DNA of 64,000 nt from Setophaga petechia (lineage: Eukaryota; Chordata; Aves; Passeriformes; Parulidae), in assembly GCA_024362935.1 (NCBI GenBank), contig JANCRA010000033.1, forward strand, positions 8,839,714-8,903,713. The letters run 5' to 3'. Each line of letters starts with the position of its first letter. The first letter of the stretch is position 1. The position numbers and the translations under genes are program-made. Under the pieces are notes generated by a model that saw nothing but the letters and a program-made list of their open reading frames with translations, did no database searches and had not been told where the DNA came from. Of this stretch, positions 1 through 11,200 are shown piece after piece.

Positions 1-123
1 CAGCGGCTTTGGGAAACCTCGGTTTCTCTTAACTGTTCCCAAACAGGATTCCCGTGATTCCTGTCCAGCAGCACTTCTGACTGCGCTGCTGCCGGTGGTG
101 GATGTGCTCAGAGCCGGCGGGGA

Positions 124-424
124 GCTCAGGTGTGCCACCTGTGAGGGAGTGTCAGGTGTGCCACGTGTGCCAGGGGTGCGGGGGTGTCAGGTGTGATACC
201 TGTGTGGGAGATGCGGGGGTGTCAGGTGTGCTACCTGTGCCAGGGGTGCGGGGATGTCAGGTGTGATACCTGTGTGGGGGATGCGGGGGTCTCAGTTGTG
301 CCATCTGTGCCGGGGGTGTCAGGTGTGATACCTGTGCGGGGGTCTCAGTTGTGCCACCTGGGCCGGGGGTGGGGCAGCTCAGGTGTGCCACCTGTGCGGG
401 GGTGTCAGGTGTGATACCTGTGCC
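124..424. repeat. Minisatellite-like array with CAGGTG E-boxes
   Basis: Imperfect tandem copies of a unit of roughly 30-40 bases, centred on CAGGTGTGATACCTGTG or CAGGTGTGCCACCTGTG followed by a G-rich spacer. At least eight CAGGTG motifs occur, with three CACCTG and one CACGTG. Copies have diverged by substitutions and by spacer length. Confidence 0.85.
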
Positions 425-1000
425 GGGTCCGCCTGGGGCTTTGCGGGACCCCGCCCGCGGTTCGAAGCTGCTAGCAGAGAGGGCTGGGAGGGGAAAATCC
501 TCCAGGTCCGAGCCCGAGGGTCAGGTGCACTTTTGGGCCCTGCCCCGCCATGCCGGAGCTCAGCAGCAGCATCCTCACGGGAGAGCGGCTCAGCCCTGCG
601 GCCGGGCAGGAAAAGGCTCCGGGATCCGGGGGTGCGAGGGGGTCCCGCTGCGGGGCTCGGAGCGGGTCCCCGGTTGCATAACGGGCCCGCGGGGCTGGGG
701 AAGGGATTTCCGCCCCGACGTGTCCAAGGATGACAAAGGATAGGAAAGTGAGGTGCGCTGAGTTTCCCTGGGCTGCTGCAGTTGCTAGCCTGCAGGACAA
801 CAAACGCGAGCAGCAGAAAGTTTGATTGCGATGCCTCCTTCGAGGCGATTTGGGGAGCGAGGGAGTGAAAAATGGAAATGCGGGGCGGGTGCCAGGCAGC
901 CCTCCGCGCTGCCCCGGCCAAGCGCGGCTGCCGTGACTCACCGGGGCTCCGCTGACCCCGGCCGCGCTCCCCGAGGGGCGCCAGAGCTGCCCCCTCCCCC
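420..1000. promoter_or_regulatory. CpG-rich segment, possible distal CpG island
   Basis: By eye this stretch is GC-rich with many CG dinucleotides, unlike the flanking 1130-2120 segment. It lies 1.2-1.8 kb upstream of the alternative NFATC2 first exon. It could belong to the NFATC2 promoter region or to an unannotated upstream transcript. No exon with recognisable coding content was found. Confidence 0.45.
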
Positions 1001-2125
1001 GGGAATCCTTGATGTGTGTGACCTCTGCATCCCTGCAGCAATGAGCTCTGTGCAAGCGCAGCCGCACGGAGACACCGAGCCCAGCGCCGAGAGGGAGGCA
1101 GATGCTCCTCGCTCAGCAGTGAAACCCATACATTGTGAGACCGCCGCAGTTCATGACACCCCCGGCTTTATTTTCCTGTTTTCTTTTGCTTTATTTTCCT
1201 GTTTATACATCGGACATGTAAACACACACGGGTTGTCTTGGTTTCGGAGGCTGCCTTGGCTATTTCGTTCTTGCTAAGCTCCACGTGTATCAGTGGAAAT
1301 CCATGGGGTTGCTCCTCTCCTAAATTGATCTAAAAATAGGAACAGAGAGAGGTCTGTGCAATGCCACTAAACAAATTCACCGATTCTTAATTTTTCTTTT
1401 CGTCTTTGTATGAAGAATTGAGCCGGTGGTAATTAGATGCCAAAAGCTGTGCCAGTAACAAGATGGGTATTAATAGAGTGCTGCTGAATTTAAAAGACAT
1501 AAATATAAGCTGGGGACTTCGCTTTTCTGAATGATTTATTCAAAGGTAAATGCAGCAGCAGCCTGAGCTTGTCTCTGCTGGGAAGAAGGAAAACTTCTGC
1601 ACAGAAGCCCCGTTGCTTTGAAAGGCTTTGCAGTTCCTGCAAGTTTTGTTTAAAAAGCACACACTGGGATTTTTAACATCATCCATATTTCTTTCTTACT
1701 CGCTCTCTAACTTTCTGCTCAACAATTAAGTGCTTGTGCTGCAGACTGAGAAAGCCGCAGAGCTGCCTTGGCCCGGAGCTGGGAGACGTCATGGATTCCT
1801 GAGTGTGAAGTTGCAGGAAAGCCCTCAGTTTGGGAGATGGAGCCGATCCAGGGGTTTCCATGGCACTGGGATAAACAGGAGGAAACAGTGAGGGAATCCC
1901 GTTATTTTACAGCATTCAAAGACTATAAACACTCGGAGCAGGGAAGGAAGTGGCCTTTCCCTCTCTAGTAACCCTCATCTCAGAGCAGAGAACTGACTTC
2001 ACTTCAGGAACACGCTCAGCCCAGTTCGGATCCCTCTTTGCACCTCCAAACACTTACTGAGGAGGCGAGCAAGAGGGGTTCCCTCTGTCCGGGCGGCACT
2101 GCTTGAAGATGGTTTAAAGGAGATT

Positions 2126-2181
2126 TTTTTTTCCTTCTTTTTTTTTTTTAATTTTTTTTCTGATTTTTTTTTTTTTTTTTT
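2126..2181 (+). repeat. Long T-rich tract before alternative first exon
   Basis: Several runs of T broken by a few C, A and G bases end 8 bases before the ATG at 2190. If transcription starts upstream, this becomes a U-rich 5' UTR segment. It also resembles a polypyrimidine tract. Confidence 0.9.
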
Positions 2182-2189
2182 AATTCCTG

Positions 2190-2253
2190 ATGCAGCGAGA
2201 AACTGCCTGCAGGCTGGTACACTACCACCACATCATGAGGTCTATGGATCAAG
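2190..2253 (+). CDS. NFATC2: NFATC2 alternative first coding exon (short N-terminus)
   Basis: The 21-codon segment starts MQRETACRL and ends RSMDQ, followed by G and the donor GTAGGG at 2254. It closely resembles the alternative N-terminus known for mammalian NFATC2 (the isoform starting MQREAAFRL and ending VDQ). One leftover base puts it in the same phase as the canonical exon 1, so it can splice directly to exon 2 at 16345. The resulting protein would lack the acidic, Pro-rich N-terminal activation segment encoded by the canonical first exon. The start is set by similarity to the mammalian isoform. A separate upstream promoter is implied because this exon lies 6.5 kb 5' of the canonical first exon. 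Confidence 0.85.
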
Positions 2254-5200
2254 GTAGGGTGTGGGTGCTGCGTGTCGGGTGCTGTGTGTGTGTCGCTCTG
2301 TCCGTCCCGCGGCTCCGGCAGGCGGGTGGGCAGGAGGGGTTGGCGGCCAGAAGGGCCCTCGGGGAAGGGACTGGGCTGCCTTTAGGTTTGCTTTGGTTTG
2401 AAGCGATCCGCCACGGCGATACAAATCCGTCTGGAGCAGCCTCCTTTAAACTGCAGCCAGAGGGACTCTCCTCATCCAAGCCATCACCCCGGGAGTCTCT
2501 CTGACTAACCCGGCCCTTAACCCTTGCGCCGCCTGCCCGGCCCGGGGGCTGGGGGCGCTGCCCGGGCCCGGCGGAGGCGGCGGCGGGGCCGGGGCCGGCC
2601 GGGGCTCGGCTCGGCTCGGCTCGGCGGGCCCGGGGGTGCGCGGGGGTCCCGGCGGGGCCGGTGCCGCGGGGCGGGGGCGCGGCCGGGCCGGGCGGCGGGC
2701 GGGGGTCGCGGCTGGGGGCGGCGTGCGGGGTTCAGGGGGAGGCAAGAGTTAAGAGTTAGGAGCTAAGAGTTAAGAGCCGAGCGCGGCGAGAGGAGGAGCC
2801 TGCCCCGCTGTCAGCCCCGGCCCGAGGCACCGGGCGCTCCGCAGCGCGGCTGTCCCCCGGCCCGGGACGGGGCAGCCTTCGGGGATGCTGCGGCTCCCTC
2901 GGGCATCCTCCGCGCTGCCCCGCCGGGCTGCGGGCAGGGCAGGGCAGGGCAGGGCGCGGCCGGGCGGAGGCGGAGGGGCTGGGGCTCGCACGGAGCGGGA
3001 CACGGGACACCCGGGTCGGGCGGAGGATGCTCGGTGCGGGGGAGCCCTGGCCGCCCGCAGCCCCGTCCCGCAGCGCAGCCGAGCGGCAGCGAGCCCGGGC
3101 GCTCCCCCGGCGCTCGGAGCGCTGCCCCCGCAGGGCGGGCGGGCTCGGCTGTGACAGCGTTGCCGGTGCGGGACAGGGGCAGGAGGGGCACAAGGGACGG
3201 GCTCTTCCATCGGGCCGCTCCATCCGCGATTCCCCATTCCCCCGCCCGCGCTGGCAGCGCCGCTCGGGGCTGAGTCAGAGCCGCGGAGGCTGCGCGGCTC
3301 CGGGGGACGGGGCGAGCGCGGCACGGCCGCTTTGAGGGCCCTTGGTAGCCGCTGTTTGTTTTCTCCTGCCGGAGCGAGCTCCCCGGGCACCTGCCAAAAC
3401 ACACTCGTTAACACCTACACCCAAAGGGGATCATCCGAGAGCTCCGATTCTCGGACAAGCCAATGGAAAGACTCTTGAGTGGCTTTATACCGCCTGAGGA
3501 TCAGGCCATTGCCCTGCCTCGTGTCTCCTCGGCTTTCTCCAGACAAAACTCCCTCTCTCCTGAGCGCTCCAGCTCTCTTAGTCACTCTCACAACAGCTCG
3601 TGGAAGTTATTTTCTGCAGAGCAGCAAAGGGAACGAGGAGAATTCGTGCTCCTGCCAGGGACCTCACCTGCTGCAGGAGAGCAGCATCAAACTCAGGGCA
3701 GCACCGGGGGCAGCACCACAACCCCTCCAGCGCTGGGCAGCTCTGCCTTCCCCGGGGTCCTGCAGGCACAACCTGAAGGAAAAGCATTAATTTTATTTTT
3801 TATTTCCAGATCGAATATTTGAGACCACAGTAGCCAGTGAAGCTGTGCAATCAGCTGCACAGAGAGCCTTGAGATGCTCCAGAAAGAACGTGCTCCTGGG
3901 CCCAGAATGTATTTTTGCCTTATGCTTGCTCCTGTCAGTGGTGCAGGAGTGACTGGAGCAGTCCCTGCCCCTGGCTTGCCTCTGTGTCACAAGGCTGCTC
4001 CCAACCTTTCCACAAGGAAAAAGCAGCATGAAACTGCAAGGGGTTAATAATACACGGCATTTTTGGGATCAGGCTCTGCCTCTGGGAGGATTCCTGCACC
4101 CACAACAAAGTGTTAGAGTCTTACTAATGCAGGGTGTGTAAATGATGATGTGTTAATAATTTTAGGCCCTTGTCCCCTTTTATGATTGGAGCAGGCTCAG
4201 GGTGAGGAATGAGGGCTCTGCACAAACACCCTGCCAGCAAAAAGCTGCTTCGGTGGCTTTGCTCCCTGAGCTGGGCTTCAGCAAATCCCAGCGTGGCAGA
4301 GACCTTGCCCAGGTGCCCCTGGGTCCCTGTGCCATCCTGGGCTCCCAGGGCTGGGAATTCTGTCCCTTGACCTTTCTCTCCACCAGCCTGTCCTGTGGGG
4401 CAGCAGCCACAGCCAGCAAACGGTTCCAGAGTCCTTCGTGCAGGGCAGGAATCACATTCACAGATGGGACCCTGTCAGAACTGGAGCACTCTTTCATAAT
4501 ATTCCAGCAGATATTCTAAGTGAAATTTCATCACTCATTTTTTAAAAAATAGCCAAGGATAATAATATCCTAGAACTTCTTTTCCACTACTGGTCTAATC
4601 TATTTTTTATAAAAACTATGATATGTGCATTCCTTTGGTTTGCCCAGCAGACTTCAGAACTTAATGGGAACGTGGAGATATGAGCAATTTTTCCATTGTC
4701 CTTTCTTGCCAAACCACTTTAAGCTTGAAATTGGGGGGTAATATCTCTGACTCAAGCTGACCCCAAAATTAAAAAGTGGTGTGTGTGTGCCTGTGCCTCT
4801 CAAAGGAACTACCAGATATTTCTCCCTTCTCTCTCCCTCCTTTTTTTTTTCTCTAATAACACTCCCCACTCTCCAGACCAAGCAACCAGTCACTCACAGG
4901 CTGAGCTCATTTTAAAGAGCTTGGATTAAGTCCATGTGCAAGTTTTAGTTGCCTGTTAAATTTCTAATGCCTGCCACATACACCATTAGAACACTTAGAT
5001 TTTTAAGACAGCATTGACTCATATTTTCTTTGGGGTTTAGCAGCTAAATAGACATGCAGCTTTCTTAATCCACTTTTTCTACCTCTTTCTCTTTTAAAAA
5101 GTTTAATGTGACAGTATTGCAGAATTAGAGGTCCAGAGTAAATTATGTATCATGCGGGACAAATAATAATTAGCACAGACATTTCTGAGATCAAACAGAA

Positions 5201-8200
5201 TTTCTTCACCTCAGAGCATCCTCTGCTCCCTTGCATTAGTGAAGTTATTGTGCAGGGAATACAGCGGGGCAGTACAAGCAGAAACTGAAAATAGTAAATG
5301 AGAAGTTACATTGGCAGTGCATTTAAACACTGAGAAATACGTGCAGTAGTCTCTAACTCCCAGTCAGTATTACACTAGGAGTGCTCCTTGTAGCTCAGTT
5401 TTTGGATTCCCCGTGCCCCAGCACCTAGGTAGTCCAGTATTCACATTCTTGTGAAGTTTTATTGAAGCACAGCCCTGCCAAGGGCAGCATGGATCCAAGT
5501 ATGTGGAAAAGGACTGCTCCCATCCTGCAGTTCCCTGAAATGGCAGCACAGTGATTTCCAGCTCTGCTCTGTGTGCAGCCTGCTGCAAGCATACGTGGCT
5601 GCAATTTCTGTTCATGCTGCCAAGGACAGGCTTTGCTTCAGTCCTTCAAACACCTTTTTGGCTCGTGAAAACAGCTTTATAGAAAAACCCCAGAGCTAGT
5701 GCTGACTCCTGGATCTCAGGGTGGGTGCTGAGAGCCCGAGCAGAGCTGGGACCACTCTCCATGACCCTGACACAGGAGAAATGCATGGAGGATCCTCGGG
5801 GAAAGGAAGGCTCTGATGTGAAAAAGATTGAGATTTAGGAGCACCAAGCAGTATTTCAGATCTTTGATCACTGTACTCCAGGCTTTCAGTCCAGCCCTAG
5901 TGAAAATCAAGCTTTGGGAAGCATTTGTCACATTATTTGGGTTTTTTCTTTGATGTTTCTGAGTGTATATGCTGGGCTGAAGAGCCCACAGTCTATTAAA
6001 TCTAGGAGCTTCCCTGCCTTTCCTTCACCACTAATTATTAATGACAGACTGTGGGCAGTATTTGTCAGTTATGTAGTTATTAACAGCTAAAACTTAATTT
6101 ATAATGTTTCATTTTCACTGTGGGCTCAAGAGCCTGTTTTGGGTCTAAACTAAACTCCACTCAGCATTTGGAAGGCTCCAAAAACTGCAGCTGTCACTTG
6201 AGCTGGATTCTGCACCTACCAACAGCTTCATGCCCCTCTAATATTTAGGCCAGATCTATGTTTTGTGCATTTGTAACATTTCTGCTGGAAATAACACACA
6301 GGTAGGTGCAAACCCAGCCCACAGAGCACTCCAACCCACATCTCAGTGCTCTCAGAGCATGTGGGAGCTCTGTTCCTGTGGGTTCTGAGCAGTGACCATG
6401 TGGGATGGTGTCCTGGTGTGCCCTGCAGGGAGGAGCAGCAGGGACACACTGCATTCCAGCCTGGTGCCTCCTGCTCCCTGACATCTGTCAGGCTGTCTGC
6501 TGGGCAAGAATCCCTGAATCCTATAAGCTGAGCTAATTCCTACATTTCTCTAGCACTTTTCTCACTGCTGTCTTGTCACCCTCGCTCCTGGGCAGAGGCA
6601 GGGCTGATGATTCCATGTGTCAGCAGTGACACGCTGCTCTTGGAAAGCAAAAGGTACATTTTCCATTTGTGGAGCATTACTAATCACAGGAGTAGCTGAG
6701 GATAAATTTGAAGCTTCACATGCCTAATAGGAAGCAATGGATGGGATAGAGCTTTAGCAGAAGTCAGGGTTGTCTCCCCATGCCCTCCTGCCAGTCGCCT
6801 GTATCTCCCTTGAAAAGCCCAAAGTTTTTGTGTCATTTCTTTCTGAGGCTAATCCAATTGATGCTCTCCAGTCATGCTCCGTGTGGTGTCAGCTGTGAGG
6901 ATGACAGCTCTCTTTAGTGCTAAGCCAAGATCAGCAAGTATATTTTGTTTTTCCAATGAATTTTAAATAGAAGAGACAATGATAAAAGACCAGTGCTCAG
7001 CAAAGGGTTAGGATCACTGGACAACAGACAACAACAATCCAATTTAATAGACATTTAAACAATTCAGAACAAGCCAGGCTGTCAGAGAGAGCAGCACAGG
7101 TTCCCCAGAGGGCTGGCAGTGTCTGTGAATACCCCCATGGACATTCTGTCTGCAGGCTCACCTGCCCTTCCTGACAGGCACTTTTCTCTGTCCCCCGGCA
7201 CCTTCCAGTAACAAATTAATGCCACAAGGCCTGACTCTGGTGTGAGTGCTGCCCACCTGGCCAGGTGCAGCCTCCCCGCAGGTTTGGCTGCTCAGCCCCA
7301 GCCCTGTGTGCTGGTTCTGCTCACACAGAGGTGCCCCCAGGAGCTGCAGGGGGACCTGCCAGTCCTGGGTTTTCCAGCACTCAGTGAAGAACCTGACTGC
7401 AAACTGGAGGGAAAGTCTGAGTTCTCGTCCTCTGGACGAGCACAGGATGGAGCAAAAGGGTGTGATGAGAATGATTTGTCATTACTTGGCTGGACACATT
7501 AATGAGAAAGGCAGTAGGTTATAAACCCAACTGCAGAGATTCTGGTTCATGTGTGCTTTAAAACAGACTTTCTGTGACCTTAGACAAGTAACGTAACTTA
7601 AAGATTTGTCTTGCAGTTGATGCCGCTGTGCTGACAGGCTTAGCAAATAAAAACAAGCTGAAGTAAACACCAAAATACTTTTTTAATGATCTTGGTCCCT
7701 TTGCCTCCCTGCCCTGTCTACAGACTGGGAGCATTTTTCAAACTCGCAGACCTGATGGCAGCCATCCGCACACTCATACAGGGCAGCACACAGACAGGTA
7801 AGCGAGGGAAGCACAGCTGGCTGAGCACACAAACCAGGGTCCCCGGTCCCCCACGAGCGAAGTCACTGCTGGCTGTAGCAGCTGTCCCAGGGGCAGGAGG
7901 CCCTCGGGGGGCAGCGGCCAGCACCCTGTGCAGGGCCAGGGCACATGGGATGAATGCAGTCAATGCGGTGGAGGTGCCTGGGGACCTGGGGGAGCTGGCA
8001 GCACCGGCTGTGGTCAGCAGGGACCGCGGCGAGCGCCCATCCTCTGAAACGCTGTTTGTGAGCGAGACAGGAGGAGAACAGAGCCCTTGTGCACGGTGGG
8101 CCTGGCGCCTCTGAAGGTGCCCCAGCTAGGAGAGGCTGTCCTGTGCCCACAGCGGCCGCGGTAAGCGGAGCACATGGCGCGGGATGCGCGAAGCCCGCAG

Positions 8201-11200
8201 CAGGCAGGGGCACGGCGGAGACGCTGCCGCCCTCCAGAGAGGGGCCGGGGCAGACAGCCGGTCACACCGAACGAGGGGCTCCAGGGCGGAGATGCTCGGC
8301 CAAGGGTGCCGTTTCTGCAGCCCCCGAGCCGGGGCAGCCCCGTTATCCCGCTGTTGTCTGCGGGCGCGGGGCCCGTGCGGTGCTGCCGGGCCGGTGCCGG
8401 CTCCTCCCCGGGGGCGGCCCCGGCGCAGGTGGCTGCGAGGAGCAGGAAGCTGCCTCGCTGCCGCCCGTGCCGAGCCGAGCCGTGCTGTGCTGTGCTGTGC
8501 CGGGCCGAGCAGTGCCGTGCAGAGCCGAGCCGTGCTGCCCGGGGCTCGCCGCCCGCACCCGCCGTCGGGGCAGCGCGCCCGCCGCAGCCTCCCCAGCCAG
8601 GGCATTTCTTGGTGTTTGCTCGCGTTGTTCTCTCCGTTTCCCCCCTGTGACTGCCCGGCTCTCGCTGCCGGAGGCTCCGCCGGGTCGCGGCTCTCGGGGC
8701 AGTCCCGCTCCCGGGCCGCCATGAGCGCCGCGGGCCCCGGGCCCGGCCCCGACCCCGACCCCGACCCCGGCCCGCCGGAGGGGGGCCCCGGGCACGGCCC
8801 CGGCCCGGCCCGGCCGGACAGCCCGCAGGAGGAGCTCGACTTCTCCATCCTCTTCGACTACGACTACGACTACAAGCCGATCGAAGGTTGGTGAGGGGCC
8901 GCCCGGGCGCGGCAGAGCCCCCGGCAGCTCCTCGGGGCCGGCCCGGCCGTCGGGGGCTGCTGGGCCGGCAGGTGCCTGCCCGGGACCGCTGCACCGAGTG
9001 GCTCGGTGTGAGCCGGGATGGAGCCGAGCGCTCGGTGTGAGCCGGGATGGAGCCGAGCGCTCGGTGTGAGCCGGGATGGAGCCCAGCGGCTCGGTGTGAG
9101 CCGGGATGCAGGGTCGGGCCGGACGGGGACGTCGCCGCTGTCCCCGGGGCCGTGCAGCCGGCAGTGAGCGCTGCTGCAGGGCAGCGGAGGCGCTCGGCAC
9201 AGCCCGGCCGGGCTCTCGCTACCCCCGCACCGTGCCCAGGCAGCTCCCGGGCAGCCGGACCGCTGGGGCGTGCAGCCCTCGGAGCTGCTGCCAGCCCTGA
9301 GTAGCCCTCGGAGCTGCTGCCCGCAGCCATGGCTCCAGCCAGGGGACACACAGCACCAGCTCAAGTTAAAATTAAGAAAAAAAAGAAAGGTTTGCAGACT
9401 GTTCTGCTTTTCTGGGCTTATGCTGTGATACTTTAAAGTGCAGTGGCAAGTGTTCCCTGACTTTCTAAATGGTAGCTCTGTCTGTTATTGGTACCAAACA
9501 GGGATATTTCCCATAAAGTATAGATTTGTGTAAACAAGACAAAGCCGAAGGAGAGGACCCAGAGGAATGATTTGTTGGGATGTTGTCTCTAAGATACACT
9601 GGTTTGGATTCTGCTCAGTGCAGAGCTGGTGTTTCCCTGGGGCATCTCAGAGATGTTGCGTTCCTCTGAAGGAGGAGACCTTTGAGGCCTGGGTCGTGGT
9701 CAGTGAAATGAAGAGCTGTTGCTGAGTTTTATTCTCTCTGTCCTTGTTAAGTGTACAGATGTGCACCAGCATCAAAGCTCACTGGGGATGGTTCATGCCA
9801 GCAGGTGGACAAAGCTGAATTATCTTTCAAGGTTTCATGCAGATCAAAATAAGCTACAATAAATCCACGATGGGGAGGGGTTAATGGTTTTAATGAAAAT
9901 ACACTGGATGTCAGTGAAAGCTTCAGATGCTGGTGTGTTCACATCTTTGCAGTACACAGTGCTGCTGTGAAGCCTTAAGTGGGAAGTTCTACAGAATATA
10001 ATCATACGTAGGTGGGGGTAGAAAGTTTAATTTTCAGACCACATAAAGGCAGAGCAGTGTGTGCTTGTTGTAGAAGGAACTTCCTTCTTGAGCCTGCTTT
10101 CTTCACTTTTGAATGACTGGAAACCATAATTAGTAGTAATTTTGTTCCAAAGATGGAAATCATTAGCATTAAAACAAAAAAAAAAAAAAGATCCCAACCA
10201 TATATATGAGCATTGTAATCTGGAGAGCATTCTCCCTGGCTTTGAAAAGGCAGCAGCTCCAGTCTGTAAGCAATCCAGGATACATCCGCAAGCTTTAATG
10301 TACAAAAGATTAAAGCGTGTTTACATGAGAGCAGAAAATGGTCAATTTCTGAGCAAGGGCTTTGTCCACATGCTGCTGGTAACTGATGCTCATTGTTCAT
10401 GTGCAGTCCTGGCCTCATCTGAACTGTGCTTGGGCAAACAGTCCTGTGCAGAGCAGGATTCAAAGTGGAACCAAAACTGAAGGAGTGGGTCCCAGCTCTT
10501 CAGTCTGGTTCCTGCATTTGGTTCCTGCCTCCTAGCCTGGGCTGCTCCACCCACTGCTCATGACACGTCCTGAAATAACACATCTAAAAGCATGCTGAAA
10601 GGGATTTTTGAAATTAAAAAAATATGGGAAAACATAAATTTTGGGCTATAGGAATGGATTGGGGTGAACGTTTATTCCTGATAAACAATTTTTTGCAAGG
10701 TTGGAATTTGGCAGTATCCATCCAAAGCTGTGTTTTAAAAGTAGGACTATATCACAACTTGTTGTCATGGGGATGCCAGAAATATCCTTCCTGAAAGTGT
10801 CTGGCATTCAGTAGTGCTTGTGTGTGCCATGGACTGATATACAAGCAACAGGGAAAAGAAGGGTCAAAACAAGAAACCCTGCAGTCAATATTGTTAATAT
10901 TAGATGTTCCTCTTGAAGCCAGGCATTTCCAAAAGCAGCAGTGCTGTTGAGAGTACTTTTTACCTTTACTTGCCAGACTTTAATTAGCAATCTTCTCAGG
11001 ATTTGCAAACAAGAAACATCTGCTGAACTCAGGGGCCTGTCCAGGTGAGCAGATCTGGGAGTGTGGGCAAGGCATGCACTGCTTTCAGGTGGAAGCTGTG
11101 ATTTCATTTGGCCATTGAGGATTTTTTCTGTGTCCTTTGAGCACAGAAGTGTGAGATGCATTCCCTGCAGAGTTCCTGTGCAGGTGTGGGTAGTGGTATC

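Larger units (their letters stand above)
1..2189. other. 5' flanking region of NFATC2
   Basis: No gene is recognisable here. The first 430 bases are dominated by a GT/GC-rich tandem array, then a CpG-rich stretch to about 1000. From about 1130 to 2120 the composition is ordinary to AT-rich, and the region ends in long T runs just before the alternative first exon. Open frames on both strands in the CpG-rich part are low-complexity translations without domains. The region probably includes the promoter and 5' UTR of the alternative NFATC2 transcript, but no TATA box or start site could be fixed. Confidence 0.6.
8130..9330 (+). promoter_or_regulatory. NFATC2: CpG island promoter and 5' UTR around canonical NFATC2 exon 1
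   Basis: GC-rich, CpG-dense sequence runs from about 8130 to 9330, with GGGCGG-type elements and no TATA box at a sensible distance. It surrounds the canonical first coding exon, as expected for the main NFATC2 promoter. The part directly before 8721 ends in GGGCCGCC, a good Kozak context. Short runs of CCGAGC/GTGCTG-like repeats (about 8465-8540) lie inside it. The transcription start cannot be fixed from sequence alone. Confidence 0.75.

Noticed and set aside
379..1067. Overlapping 198-220 codon minus-strand frames in the upstream CpG-rich segment
   Set aside because: Low-complexity, no recognisable domain, and several frames open at once as expected for GC-rich DNA.
8014..9351. 445-codon open frame on the minus strand over NFATC2 exon 1
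   Set aside because: It is the antisense of a CpG island plus the 29-bp repeat. The translation is Arg/Pro/Ala/Gly low complexity with repeat-derived units and no domain. Stop depletion is explained by GC content.
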